Source: Desulfatibacillum aliphaticivorans DSM 15576
GTDB lineage: Bacteria > Desulfobacterota > Desulfobacteria > Desulfobacterales > Desulfatibacillaceae
Length of the DNA stretch: 64,000 nucleotides
NCBI RefSeq assembly: GCF_000429905.1
Contig: NZ_AUCT01000001.1
Location: forward strand, 166,166 to 230,165
Direction of reading: 5' to 3'
Part shown: positions 45,378-54,244 of the stretch, in pieces
Layout: each line of letters starts with the position of its first letter
Position numbering within the stretch: position 1 is the stretch's first letter
Program-made: the position numbers and the translations under genes
The notes under the pieces: generated by a model
What the model was told of the DNA's origin: nothing
The model's database searches: none
The model's input: only the letters and a program-made list of their open reading frames with translations

Positions 45378-46784
45378 ATGATATTACCGGTAATTTTGGC
45401 GGGAGGGTCCGGCACCCGGTTGTGGCCCTTGTCCCGATATCAATATCCCAAGCAATTGCTTGCCCTTTCCGGGGATAATTCCCTGCTGCAAAGGACGGCT
45501 TTGCGTCTTCAGGGATTGGAGGGGGCTGCCTCGCCCCTGGTGGTTTGCAATGAAAAGCACCGTTTTTTCGTGGCGGAGCAATTCCTGCAAATGGAAATCG
45601 ATCCTTTTTCCATCGTCCTGGAGCCTGTGGGAAAAAACACGGCGCCGGCCGTAGCGGCCGCGGCCATAAAGGCTTTGGCCCTGGGCGAGGACCCGGTGCT
45701 TTTTGTGCTGCCGGCGGATCACCACATTCAGGACGCAGAAGGCTTTTTAAAATCCGCCAAGACCGGAGAGGCTCTGGCCGAACAAGGCCGCCTGATCACC
45801 TTCGGCGTAGTCCCTCACGCTCCGGAAACCGGATACGGTTACATCCGCAAAGGCGAGTCTTTCGCCGAAGGCGCGTTCATCCTGGATAAATTCGTGGAAA
45901 AGCCGGACCTGCCCACGGCGGAGCAATATCTGGCCTCCGGCGATTATCTCTGGAATTCGGGCATGTTCATGTTCAAGGCCTCGGTGGTGCTGGAGGAACT
46001 GAAAAAGCATGCGCCTGAAATTGTCCAGGCCTGCAAGCAGGCCGTGGAGGAAGGCCGGGAGGACCTGGACTTTTTCCGTCTGGACGCCAAGGCCTTCGGC
46101 CAGTCGCCGTCCATTTCCATTGACTATGCGGTCATGGAAAAGACGTCTCAGGGCGTGGTCCTGCCCTTGGAAATCGGATGGGACGACCTGGGTTCCTGGG
46201 AATCCTTGTGGCAGACCGGAGAAAAGGACGAAAACAGCAACGTGCTGGTGGGCGACGTCACCACGGTGGACGTAACCAACTCCTATCTGCACGCCACAAA
46301 GCGTATGCTGGCGGCCGTGGGCGTTTCGGATCTGGTGGTGGTGGAGACGGCGGACGCCATCCTGGTGGCCAACCGGGACAAGGTGCAGAACGTCAAGCAC
46401 ATTGTGGAGGAGCTGAGAAAACGGCAGCGGGAGGAAGCGGTCAGCCACAGAAAGGTGTACCGCCCCTGGGGATCGTACGAAAGCATTGAGGTTTCCAACC
46501 GCTTTCAGGTCAAATTGATTACGGTCAAGCCCGGCGCCAAGCTTTCGCTCCAGAAGCATTTTCATCGCGCCGAACATTGGGTGGTGGTGAGCGGCACGGC
46601 CATCGCCAGCCGTGACGGCGAGGAAATCACCCTTCATGAAGACCAGTCTACGTATATTCCCTTGGGCGTGGTGCATCGGCTGGAAAATCCGGGAAAAATC
46701 CCCCTGGAATTGATCGAGGTCCAGTCCGGCGCCTACCTGGGTGAAGACGATATAGTCCGTCTGGATGACGTGTACGGCCGATAA
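45378..46784 (+). CDS. manC: mannose-1-phosphate guanylyltransferase / mannose-6-phosphate isomerase
   Basis: The 468-residue bifunctional enzyme has an N-terminal GDP-mannose pyrophosphorylase domain (about residues 1-285), opening VILAGGSGTRLWPLSRYQYPKQ and including VEKPDLPTAEQYL. The C-terminal cupin domain (about 350-465) has KPGAKLSLQKHFHRAEHWVVVSGTA and YIPLGVVHRLENPG, typical of type II phosphomannose isomerase. It makes GDP-mannose for surface polysaccharide. GGAG lies eight bases before the ATG at 45378. The 170-base gap to rfbC may hold a promoter, but the genes share strand and theme. Confidence 0.94.
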   Translation: MILPVILAGGSGTRLWPLSRYQYPKQLLALSGDNSLLQRTALRLQGLEGAASPLVVCNEKHRFFVAEQFLQMEIDPFSIVLEPVGKNTAPAVAAAAIKALALGEDPVLFVLPADHHIQDAEGFLKSAKTGEALAEQGRLITFGVVPHAPETGYGYIRKGESFAEGAFILDKFVEKPDLPTAEQYLASGDYLWNSGMFMFKASVVLEELKKHAPEIVQACKQAVEEGREDLDFFRLDAKAFGQSPSISIDYAVMEKTSQGVVLPLEIGWDDLGSWESLWQTGEKDENSNVLVGDVTTVDVTNSYLHATKRMLAAVGVSDLVVVETADAILVANRDKVQNVKHIVEELRKRQREEAVSHRKVYRPWGSYESIEVSNRFQVKLITVKPGAKLSLQKHFHRAEHWVVVSGTAIASRDGEEITLHEDQSTYIPLGVVHRLENPGKIPLELIEVQSGAYLGEDDIVRLDDVYGR

Positions 46785-46844
46785 CAGGCCGATAACCGGC
46801 GGAAATTCTCCGGAAGACGCATAGAGCGAGGTGGTTGCAGTTTC

Positions 46845-47852
46845 ATGTTAAGGGTACTTTCCCGCATTCTGATTACGTGCCTGGCCTTAGCCGGCCTGGC
46901 CACGGCCGCGTATACCCTTTGGACCCCGGGCGCCCGCGAGGTTCGGGGGATTCACGACCTTGGCGCCAACGGCATGTGGCTGAGCCACGGCTGGATAGGC
47001 GACGACGGCTGGTTTTCCAAATACAGGAAAAAGGCCGCCCTGTATCGCGATCCGGAACGCATCCAGGAACTTGCCGTAAAACTGCAAAAATATCATATTA
47101 GGGACGTATACCCCCATCTCTGCCCCACCGAACCCGACGGGACGATCCCTCCCGTGGACGAAGCCCAGACGGAACTGCTGCTGGACCATTTTCAAGGCAT
47201 TCGCGTTATGCCCTGGATCGGCGGAATTCTGGACACCCATTGCTTTTTGGAATCCCCGGAGTGGCGGGACGCTTTTTGCCGGTCGGCAATCGCCCTGCTG
47301 AAAGAACATCCCCGGCTGGCCGGACTGCACGTCAACATCGAGCCCATGCCTTCGGGCAATCGGGACTTTGTCCTGCTGCTTGAAACCCTGAAAAAACGCA
47401 TGCCGCCGGGAAAGGTTTTGTCCATAGCAGCCTACCCGCCCACCACCTGGCTGCAGCCGGTCATCTCCTTACACTGGAGCGAGGAGTATTACCGGGCGAT
47501 CTCAAAACCGGTGGATCAAATGGCCGTCATGACCTACGATTCGGCCGCGCCCATGCCCAAAATCTACGAACACCTTATGGCCGGCTGGACCCGGGAAATC
47601 CTGTCATGGGCCGAGGATTCGGACGTGCTATTGGGAATTCCGGTTTACGACGACACCGGGGTGTTGTACCATAGCCCCCGGGTGGAAAACATCAAAACGG
47701 CGCTGTCCGGCATTCATGCGGGGCTGCTGTCATCAGAGCGGCTTCCGGCCAATTACAAGGGGACGGCCATTTATTGCGAATGGGAGATGGACGACTGGGA
47801 GTGGGAGTATTATAGGGAGCATTTTCTGTCCAAGTCCGCCAATTTGCAATAG
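46845..47852 (+). CDS. GH18-like TIM-barrel protein with N-terminal membrane anchor
   Basis: The 335-residue product has a hydrophobic N-terminus (residues 5-24) that serves as signal or anchor. The rest resembles the glycoside hydrolase 18 barrel. LAGLHVNIEPMPSGNRDF near residue 165 occupies the place of the D-x-x-D-x-D-x-E motif, keeping the Glu but with Asn two positions before it, and MAVMTYDSAAP near 230 matches the conserved Tyr-Asp strand. With the diagnostic aspartates altered, activity on chitin-like substrates is doubtful; it may bind or cleave another glycan. It follows manC by 60 bases and precedes an acyltransferase, so it is probably part of a cell-surface glycan unit. Confidence 0.6.
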   Translation: MLRVLSRILITCLALAGLATAAYTLWTPGAREVRGIHDLGANGMWLSHGWIGDDGWFSKYRKKAALYRDPERIQELAVKLQKYHIRDVYPHLCPTEPDGTIPPVDEAQTELLLDHFQGIRVMPWIGGILDTHCFLESPEWRDAFCRSAIALLKEHPRLAGLHVNIEPMPSGNRDFVLLLETLKKRMPPGKVLSIAAYPPTTWLQPVISLHWSEEYYRAISKPVDQMAVMTYDSAAPMPKIYEHLMAGWTREILSWAEDSDVLLGIPVYDDTGVLYHSPRVENIKTALSGIHAGLLSSERLPANYKGTAIYCEWEMDDWEWEYYREHFLSKSANLQ

Positions 47853-47927
47853 TCCGCCACGAGCGGCCATTAGGCCGCCGCCGAAAACGCGCCGTAAAAT
47901 CAGCATGGACAATCCTGCGAGGCCTTG

Positions 47928-48776
47928 ATGAATAAATCGCTGAAAAGGGCGCTGGGCGTAAACTCCCTGGCGCGGGCCGCGAAAAAGCGGTTGGAGGGGG
48001 ATTATCACGTAGACGAATGGGGCATGGACGAAGGGATTCGTCAATCCTTCTGGCCCATCCTGGATTTTTTCTACAGCCGCTACTTCCGGGTTACGGCGTC
48101 GGGCATTGAGAACATCCCGGATCAGGGAAGAGCTTTGCTGGCCGCCAATCACGGCGGCGCGGTGCCTTTTGACGGCGCCATGGTTATGGCGGCCATCATG
48201 CGTGAGCATCCCAACCCCAGGCTGCCCAAAACCCTTCACGTGGACATGCTGAGCAACTGGCCGTGGGCCAATTATCTGGTCTCCCGGCTGGGCGGCGTGC
48301 AGGCCATGCCGGAAAATGCGGAAAAGCTCCTGGAAAGCGACTGCCTCACCCTGGTTTTTCCCGAAGGCGGCAAGGGCCTGGGCAAGCCTTTCGCCAAAAG
48401 ATACCAGATGCAGCGTTTTGGCCGGGGCGGATTCGTCAAGGTGGCGCTCAAGACCCAATCGCCCATCATCCCGGTTTCCATCGTGGGGGCCGAAGAAATC
48501 TATCCCATGCTGTACGACGTCAAGCCCCTGGCGAAAATGCTGGGGCTTCCCTGGGCGCCCATCACCTTTACCTGGCCGTGGCTGGGGCCTTTAGGCGCCC
48601 TGCCCTTGCCCAGCAAATGGTTCATCGACTTTGGAAAGCCCATCCCAATTCCGGACATGAAATACAGACCCTCGGAGGAGCCCTTGCTGGTCAGCCGCAT
48701 CACCGCCCAGGTCCGGGACCACATCCAAAAGACGGTCAACCGCCTTTTGGTCCAAAGGGAAAAGGTGTTTTTTTAG
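47928..48776 (+). CDS. PlsC-like 1-acyl-glycerol-phosphate acyltransferase family protein
   Basis: This 282-residue protein belongs to the LPLAT/PlsC acyltransferases. Motif I is ANHGGAVPFD, the NH-x4-D catalytic pair, at about residue 70. Motif III is FPEGGKGLGK at about 145. PIIPVSIVGAEEIYP provides motif IV. It would transfer a fatty acyl chain to a lysophospholipid or another hydroxyl acceptor at the inner membrane. Length and motifs are typical of the family. The ATG at 47928 is preferred over a TTG directly before it. It follows the GH18-like gene by 75 bases. Confidence 0.85.
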   Translation: MNKSLKRALGVNSLARAAKKRLEGDYHVDEWGMDEGIRQSFWPILDFFYSRYFRVTASGIENIPDQGRALLAANHGGAVPFDGAMVMAAIMREHPNPRLPKTLHVDMLSNWPWANYLVSRLGGVQAMPENAEKLLESDCLTLVFPEGGKGLGKPFAKRYQMQRFGRGGFVKVALKTQSPIIPVSIVGAEEIYPMLYDVKPLAKMLGLPWAPITFTWPWLGPLGALPLPSKWFIDFGKPIPIPDMKYRPSEEPLLVSRITAQVRDHIQKTVNRLLVQREKVFF

Positions 48777-48934
48777 AGAAGCGGACGCCAAGGGAATGCG
48801 GGACGAGGAAGTCCCTGCCGTTTTGCCGTCCATGGAGGAACGCGGCGTTTGACAAGGCTCGCCGCCTCAAACGTCCACCCGATTTTTGCCCACAGACTCG
48901 TCAAAACTCTGGACACATTCTCTTGGATTTGAAA

Positions 48935-48970
48935 ATATACGGAAACTGTCCCAATAGTTTTTCCGTATAT
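48935..48970. promoter_or_regulatory. perfect 11-bp inverted repeat before the CGGC gene
   Basis: ATATACGGAAA (48935-48945) and TTTCCGTATAT (48960-48970) are perfectly complementary with a 14-base spacer. The right arm ends 6 bases before the AAGGAG ribosome-binding site. It may be an operator or an mRNA hairpin that controls translation. Confidence 0.55.
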
Positions 48971-48988
48971 CAATGTAAAGGAGACCTT

Positions 48989-49435
48989 ATGAAAGAAACA
49001 AAAAAAATTGGAATACTTATTTGCGACCGCTATCGCAGATGCGCCGGGGGAAAATGTTTCAGATCTCTTAAAAATCGCGAAGGCGCCTTCAGCAAATACA
49101 AAGGCATGGAAGTGGAAGTCGTCGGATACAGCAGTTGCGACGGGTGTCCCGGGGGCAACATCGAATATGCGGTGGACGAAATGAAGGCAAACGGAGCAGA
49201 TGTAATTCATCTGGCCACCGGCTTGGTTGTCGGGTATCCGCCTTGTCCACATATCGTTTATTTTCATGACTATATTGAAGCCAAGTATGGCCTGGAGGTT
49301 GTATACGGCACCCATCCCATACCGGAAAAATATTTGCAAATGCATGAAAAGCTGGAAACATGGAACAGCGATGAATGGCAGGCTATTATCCAGCCGACAT
49401 TGAATGATGAAAAGATGCGCCTGGCATACAACTAA
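48989..49435 (+). CDS. CGGC-domain protein
   Basis: The 148-residue cytoplasmic protein is a CGGC-domain protein, a family of probable metal-binding proteins named for its cysteine-rich motif. Here the cysteines are in ICDRYRRCAGGKCFRSL near residues 11-27 and in SSCDGCPGGN near 50-58, with a third cluster at YPPCPH. Such proteins are common in anaerobes; their function is not established. AAGGAG sits five bases before the ATG, which excludes a much longer upstream frame that runs over the acyltransferase gene. An unusual perfect inverted repeat in the leader suggests dedicated regulation. It appears monocistronic. Confidence 0.8.
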   Translation: MKETKKIGILICDRYRRCAGGKCFRSLKNREGAFSKYKGMEVEVVGYSSCDGCPGGNIEYAVDEMKANGADVIHLATGLVVGYPPCPHIVYFHDYIEAKYGLEVVYGTHPIPEKYLQMHEKLETWNSDEWQAIIQPTLNDEKMRLAYN

Positions 49436-49533
49436 GGCATACCGGGCTCCCAATAATATTTTCCGGGACGCGGCGGCATGGAAGAATCCATTCGTTGAGA
49501 GGAGGCGTTTGTAATCCTTGGACGTAAAAGGCG

Positions 49534-51372
49534 TTAGTACCTGGTCTCCGCCTTTTTTTGCAGGATGTACAGGGCGGTTTCCATGTCCAGTTCACCGTTA
49601 ACGCCGTTGTTCTCAAAATTTTGAACATCGTACCCGGCCAGGGCCTGGAGGCAGAGGACGGCGTCGTCCAGGTCCAACAGGCCGGAGGCGTTGATATCCC
49701 CCTTTAAAGGATTGTACAAGCCGATTTCCTCCAAATAGGGTTTGTCCGCATGGGCGTTATAGATGGGGGGAGTATACAGGTAAAGGCGCCCCTCCACGGG
49801 TTGAATCACCATGGACTCCACCGTGGCGACGGCAATGACCAACCCAGTGCCCTCGGCCAAAATCGGGTCGGTTTCATTTTCCTGGTCGGTCATCATGGCC
49901 GCTATATCGGCGACAGCGGCGGCCCTTCCCGGGTGAGCCTGGGTGTTAGGCAGGAATTTGGCCAACGCCACAAACCGCTCCCATTTTTCGGCCGTGCTGA
50001 ACCCCAATTCCTCTTCCATAATCGGATAGTATCCGTTGCGGTCAAAATCTTCGCTATAGAAGCCTTCATTATAAGTCCCGGGCCAGTAATCCCCGGCGTA
50101 ATCGGACTCGCGGTTGCAATACTCCCAGCAATTGGTTTGCGGCTCGGCCAAGGTGCAGTCGTCCGGTTGATCCGCGTCATAGGCGTAACAGGTTTCATTT
50201 ATGTAGTCGCAGGCGTGATCCATGGAATAGTAACCATATTCGGCTATGTCGGCGACATCCAAAGCGCCCGAGAAGCAGCCGGAAGGACAGAGCTCGCAGG
50301 GATAAGGCAGGCCGGGGGGCAGGACGAATCGGCTTGTGACGGCGACCATGTTTCTCCGGCCTCCCCAGGAAACCGTGGTGGGATACAAGTCGGCCTCCCA
50401 TCCCCGAAGTCTGCCGGGAAGGGATTCCTCATTATTCACGGTCTTGCCGCAAGGATGCTCCTGGATCATGACCTTATTGGAATCGGCGAGGAGCAGGCTA
50501 TGGCTAAAATGGTACTTATGATCCTTGGTGTAGCCGTGGATGCCTTCGTCCCCCCCCTGGGCTCCGATTTCGTCCAGGTTTTCCAGGGCGTAGCGAAGGT
50601 CGAAAAGAATGGACCTGCGGCCGGTTTCCAGAAAGGGGACGCCGGACAGGCTGGAACCGATAACGGCGCCGAAAAGACCGTCGCTTCGTAAACCGGTGAT
50701 CGTCCCGGCCATACCCATATAGCCGATATTGACGAAGGAATAGGAATCGCCCTGGTAAATGGTGACGGCTTGCAGCTTAAGGGTGTCTGTAGTGACATAG
50801 GGCAAATCCAGATTTCTTCCAATTATGGGATTGCCTGTGTCCGAATAATCTCCGTAAACCCCGAATCCCGAGCAAGACACCGGTTGAAGCGCGTCGTAAA
50901 GAAACTGATATAGAATGAACTCGTTTGCAGACAACGCCCCGTCGCCTAAAACGTCATCCGCCGTCAAATCCAACTGGGAGGCCAGGCCCTGCATCTCCTC
51001 CTGGTATCGTTGGTCAACCTTTGAGCCGGACTGCATATCCGCGACAAGTTCCGGGATATGATCGCCGCTGGCCTTGGAGTTCATGAGGTCGTCAAAAAGG
51101 CCCTGGGCGTTCAGGTTCAGGCTGTAATAGCCGTTGTACAGGCCCACCAGGACCTCCAGGCTTCCGGCCAACAGGCTGTCCACCAGAACCGGAAAGTCGG
51201 GCTCCTGCTCCAGAATTTGGGCGCCAAGGTCCTGGCCGACCTCCTGGGAAGTCCTGTCTCCCGAGGCGTCGACGCGAAAAATATGCGGCGCAGCCCCCCC
51301 CGACCCGATAAGCAAAAAGAAAAATATAGACGCACTGATGCAAACAGCTTTCAATTGGAATCCAAGGCGCAT
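49534..51372 (-). CDS. secreted Ntn-hydrolase (C45/acyltransferase-like) with dockerin-like C-terminus
   Basis: The 612-residue protein has a signal peptide (to about residue 27). Its central part matches the Ntn-hydrolases related to acyl-CoA:6-aminopenicillanate acyltransferase and choloylglycine hydrolase. VSCSGFGVYGDYSDTGNP followed by IIGRNLD places the expected nucleophile at Cys167, which would be exposed by self-cleavage. The C-terminal 55 residues hold a dockerin type I-like pair of EF-hand motifs, GDINASGLLDLDDAVLCLQ and a weaker second copy. It probably cleaves an amide outside the cell. The start at 51372 is chosen because it begins the signal peptide. The gene is monocistronic. 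Confidence 0.7.
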   Translation of the reverse strand: MRLGFQLKAVCISASIFFFLLIGSGGAAPHIFRVDASGDRTSQEVGQDLGAQILEQEPDFPVLVDSLLAGSLEVLVGLYNGYYSLNLNAQGLFDDLMNSKASGDHIPELVADMQSGSKVDQRYQEEMQGLASQLDLTADDVLGDGALSANEFILYQFLYDALQPVSCSGFGVYGDYSDTGNPIIGRNLDLPYVTTDTLKLQAVTIYQGDSYSFVNIGYMGMAGTITGLRSDGLFGAVIGSSLSGVPFLETGRRSILFDLRYALENLDEIGAQGGDEGIHGYTKDHKYHFSHSLLLADSNKVMIQEHPCGKTVNNEESLPGRLRGWEADLYPTTVSWGGRRNMVAVTSRFVLPPGLPYPCELCPSGCFSGALDVADIAEYGYYSMDHACDYINETCYAYDADQPDDCTLAEPQTNCWEYCNRESDYAGDYWPGTYNEGFYSEDFDRNGYYPIMEEELGFSTAEKWERFVALAKFLPNTQAHPGRAAAVADIAAMMTDQENETDPILAEGTGLVIAVATVESMVIQPVEGRLYLYTPPIYNAHADKPYLEEIGLYNPLKGDINASGLLDLDDAVLCLQALAGYDVQNFENNGVNGELDMETALYILQKKAETRY

Positions 51373-51477
51373 GATTAGGCAAGACCTTTCCGGTAAGAAA
51401 ACGAACAGAAGATAAACTCCCTCCAAGTTTATAGTCGTTTTTTCCCGGTGGAAAGTGACAATTCCTCTTTAATCAAT

Positions 51478-52491
51478 TTACTTCCATATCCCATGGGCCG
51501 GAGTTTGGCAATTGGGGCATGCTCCGTCCACAAGTTCGTTCCTTTGAATGACGTACCCCATCCGGTCAATCAACAATTGCCCGCAATGATGGCAAAAAGT
51601 GCTTTCTCCGCCCTGACCTGGGATGTTCCCGGTATACACGTAGTGCAGCCCGGCCTTGCGGCCGATTTCAAAAGCCTCAAACAGCGTGGAAGGCGGCGTG
51701 GAGTTCCTGTCCGTCAGTTCGTACATGGGATGAAACCGGCTGACATGCCAGGGAGTCTGCGGCCCCAGCGATTCAGAAATGAATCCGGCGAGCCGGCGCA
51801 GTTGGTCCGGATCGTCATTGAGGCCGGGGATAACCAGGGTGGTTACTTCCAGAAAAATTCCGGCCTCGTTCATGCATTTCAGGGAGTCCAGAACGTTTTC
51901 CAGCTTCGCCCCGCACATTTCTTTGTAAAACTCAGGGGAGAAAGCCTTTAAATCCACATTGGCGGCGTCCAGGTACGGGGCGATCATCTCCACCGCCTCG
52001 GGGGACTCGTATCCGTTGGTCACAAATACGTTGCGGATGCCCTCCTGCCTGGCGAGCTTGGCCGTATCGTAGGCGTACTCAAAATAAATCGTGGGCTCCG
52101 TGTAGGTGTAGGCAATGGTTTGGCAGCCGGTTTTTTTTGCCTGGGCCACCACCTGGTCCGGCGGGAAAGGCCGTCCCATGATTTTCCCGTTATGGTCCCG
52201 GGGCATTTGGGCGATGTTATGGTTCTGGCAAAACCGGCATTTAAAGTTGCACCCTACGGTGGCAATGGAAAAAGACCGCGACCCGGGAAGCACGTGGAAC
52301 AAGGGCTTTTTTTCAATGGGATCGTCGCTGGCGGCAATGGCCTGGGCGTAAACCAGGGTATACAACTCCCCGTCCCGGTTCTCCCGGACTCCGCAAATTC
52401 CTCTTTTGCCTTCTGGAATAATGCACTGATGGCGGCAAAGGTTGCACTTAACCCTGGAGTTCTCCATGGGTTGGAAAAGATATGCCTTCAT
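51478..52491 (-). CDS. amrS: AmmeMemoRadiSam-system radical SAM protein
   Basis: This 337-residue radical SAM protein carries the cluster motif C-x3-C-x2-C in VGCNFKCRFCQN near residue 80. An N-terminal pair CNLCRHQC and C-terminal CHHCGQ and CPNC motifs are typical of AmrS. The family resembles pyruvate formate-lyase activating enzymes and is usually found with AmrA and AmrB (Memo-like) genes, which are absent here. Its substrate is not known. It overlaps the end of the methyltransferase gene by 44 bases, so the two are probably co-expressed. It is not a convincing activase for the GRE 16 kb away. Confidence 0.85.
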   Translation of the reverse strand: MKAYLFQPMENSRVKCNLCRHQCIIPEGKRGICGVRENRDGELYTLVYAQAIAASDDPIEKKPLFHVLPGSRSFSIATVGCNFKCRFCQNHNIAQMPRDHNGKIMGRPFPPDQVVAQAKKTGCQTIAYTYTEPTIYFEYAYDTAKLARQEGIRNVFVTNGYESPEAVEMIAPYLDAANVDLKAFSPEFYKEMCGAKLENVLDSLKCMNEAGIFLEVTTLVIPGLNDDPDQLRRLAGFISESLGPQTPWHVSRFHPMYELTDRNSTPPSTLFEAFEIGRKAGLHYVYTGNIPGQGGESTFCHHCGQLLIDRMGYVIQRNELVDGACPNCQTPAHGIWK

Positions 52492-53263
52492 GATTGCAAA
52501 CCCCCGGGTAATCTCGATAGCAGGCCAGAAGTTTTTCCTTGCGGGAAGGCTCGACCCTCAGAGGGAGGGGCCTTGTCCTGAATTTGGGATTGAGTACGAC
52601 TATCATGCCGCAAAAAGCCCCTGTGGGCGCTCGCTGTACGATGGGGGACTGCTCCAGTTGCAAGGATCTCTGGCCGTAGACTCCGGGCAATTGGCAGGTG
52701 GTTCTCCACCGGATCGGCGCGTCCCCCGCCACGGAGCGGATCAGGGACTTCATTTCCCAGACCGAAAAGAACTGGGCTTTGTTGTAAACCGTTGCGGAAA
52801 AAAGGCCTTTAAGCCTGCGCTGCAGGCCTTTGATGGCGTAGCGGTTGAGAAACCCCACAAACAACTGATCTTTGGCTACCCGGCAGGCCTCTTCCAGGCA
52901 TGCTTTGGGATCTTCCACGAACTCCAGGGTGGTGACCAGGGAGGCGACGTCAAAGCTGTTGTCGTCAAAGTCCAGGCTCTCCCCCAAGCCGGGATGGAGA
53001 TCCACCCGGTTCCCCAGACGCTCCCTGGCTTTTTCCAGCATGGGTATGGAGGGGTCCAGGCCGGTGCAATTAAACCCCTGGCGCAAAAAAAGCTCCAAAG
53101 ACCAACCTGTTCCGCACCCGATATCCAGCAGCCTGCGCCCCTGCCCCTTACCGAGCATACGGGTCATGAGACGCATTTCCAATTGCGCTGCGGCCCTTCT
53201 GGAAGGGTCGAAAAGCCAGTCGTCGTAACTGGCGGCGTCTTGAATTTCGAACACGTATCCCAT
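52448..53263 (-). CDS. class I SAM-dependent methyltransferase
   Basis: The 271-residue protein has the Rossmann methyltransferase motif I LLDIGCGTGWSLELF at about residues 45-60, motif II GLDPS, and the post-motif LVTTLEFVEDP. It would transfer a methyl group from S-adenosylmethionine to an unknown acceptor. The C-terminus (about residues 200-271) is less conserved. Its reading frame overlaps the radical SAM gene by 44 bases. The start is uncertain: an in-frame TTG lies 36 bases upstream, and neither start has a clear ribosome-binding site. Confidence 0.8.
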   Translation of the reverse strand: MGYVFEIQDAASYDDWLFDPSRRAAAQLEMRLMTRMLGKGQGRRLLDIGCGTGWSLELFLRQGFNCTGLDPSIPMLEKARERLGNRVDLHPGLGESLDFDDNSFDVASLVTTLEFVEDPKACLEEACRVAKDQLFVGFLNRYAIKGLQRRLKGLFSATVYNKAQFFSVWEMKSLIRSVAGDAPIRWRTTCQLPGVYGQRSLQLEQSPIVQRAPTGAFCGMIVVLNPKFRTRPLPLRVEPSRKEKLLACYRDYPGVCNHEGISFPTHGELQG

Positions 53264-53335
53264 ACCATAAATAATAGGGCATGATGCCTGATTTTTCAAC
53301 TATTAATCATTGAAGGCGCCTTTTTCGGGAAGTGC

Positions 53336-53362
53336 TTGACACACGCCCCGGCAACCGATACT
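53336..53362 (+). promoter_or_regulatory. candidate promoter of ssb
   Basis: TTGACA (53336-53341) is followed after 15 bases by GATACT (53357-53362). The spacing is short, but this is the best pair in the 117-base divergent gap. Confidence 0.4.
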
Positions 53363-53416
53363 TTCATGCCTTAATAAATCATCCGAATGAACTTCAAGCA
53401 AAAAGGGAGACGTTGA

Positions 53417-53899
53417 ATGGCGGGATTGAATAAAGTAATGCTTATCGGCAACTTAGGCAGAGACCCTGAAATCCGTTACACCGCCAGCGGCCTGGCCATT
53501 GCAAATATCAACCTGGCGACCACCGAAAGGTTCAAAGGCGAAGACAGGACCGAGTGGCACCGGGTCGTGGTCTTTGATAAACTGGCGGAGATCTGCGGCC
53601 AATACCTCACAAAAGGCAAGCAGGTTTATTTTGAAGGGCGCCTCCAGACCAAGGAGTGGACCGACAAGGAGGGCAACAAAAGATGGACCACCGAGATTAT
53701 CGCCAATAATATGGTCATGCTCGGAGGACGCGGGGAAGGACAAGGCCCTTCCAATTATCAGCCCAGGCCGGCCCAAAGGCCCGCCCCCCAAAACAACGGA
53801 TATCAAAACAACGGCCCTGCGGACGGAGGCTACCAGGATGATATGCCCGGACCTTCCTACGACCAGGGCGGTATGGACGATGACGACATCCCCTTCTAA
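53417..53899 (+). CDS. ssb: single-stranded DNA-binding protein
   Basis: The 160-residue protein has the OB fold in residues 1-105, opening NKVMLIGNLGRDPEIRYT and including TEWHRVVVFDKLAEICGQYL. A flexible linker rich in Pro, Gln, Asn and Gly follows. The C-terminal acidic tip is DDDDIPF, the docking peptide for replication and repair enzymes. It coats single-stranded DNA as a tetramer. GGGAG lies seven bases before the ATG, and a strong terminator follows the gene, so it is transcribed alone. Confidence 0.96.
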   Translation: MAGLNKVMLIGNLGRDPEIRYTASGLAIANINLATTERFKGEDRTEWHRVVVFDKLAEICGQYLTKGKQVYFEGRLQTKEWTDKEGNKRWTTEIIANNMVMLGGRGEGQGPSNYQPRPAQRPAPQNNGYQNNGPADGGYQDDMPGPSYDQGGMDDDDIPF

Positions 53900-53951
53900 A
53901 GAGACGCATCTGCGGGACGTGCCGCCTTCCGACCATTGATCTATAAAACAC

Positions 53952-53992
53952 AAGCCCTGAAGACGCTTTACATAGCGCTTTCAGGGCTTTTT
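53952..53992 (+). terminator. terminator after ssb
   Basis: AAGCCCTGAA pairs with TTCAGGGCTT, with an inner CGCT/AGCG stem, followed by TTT. It begins about 50 bases after the ssb stop codon. Confidence 0.85.
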
Positions 53993-54244
53993 ATTGCCAG
54001 GCGGTATTCTCCCTGTGGGGGTTGCGTTTTTTTTTGACCCAAGCCGAAAAAGCATGTAGGCTGCGTTGTATGCGCGCCTTATGTGAATAGCGTTCAGTCC
54101 ATATATTCTCTATGGCGCCCGTTTGGGCCAATAATTTTATATTCAATATTTTTGAAAATTGTTCCGATAAGGACAACTGCGTCCATAGAATCCTCCGATA
54201 GGCGCGACTTATTAAGTAGCTGTAATTTAAGGATCATTTTCTAT

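Noticed and set aside
48263..48988. N-terminal extension of the CGGC frame through the acyltransferase gene
   Set aside because: AAGGAG directly before the ATG at 48989 and the family length support the short form. The upstream part is the wrong frame of the acyltransferase gene.
51478..52491. Radical SAM protein as activase for the glycyl radical enzyme
   Set aside because: Its extra cysteine motifs fit AmrS, it lies 16 kb away, and it is coupled to a methyltransferase gene.
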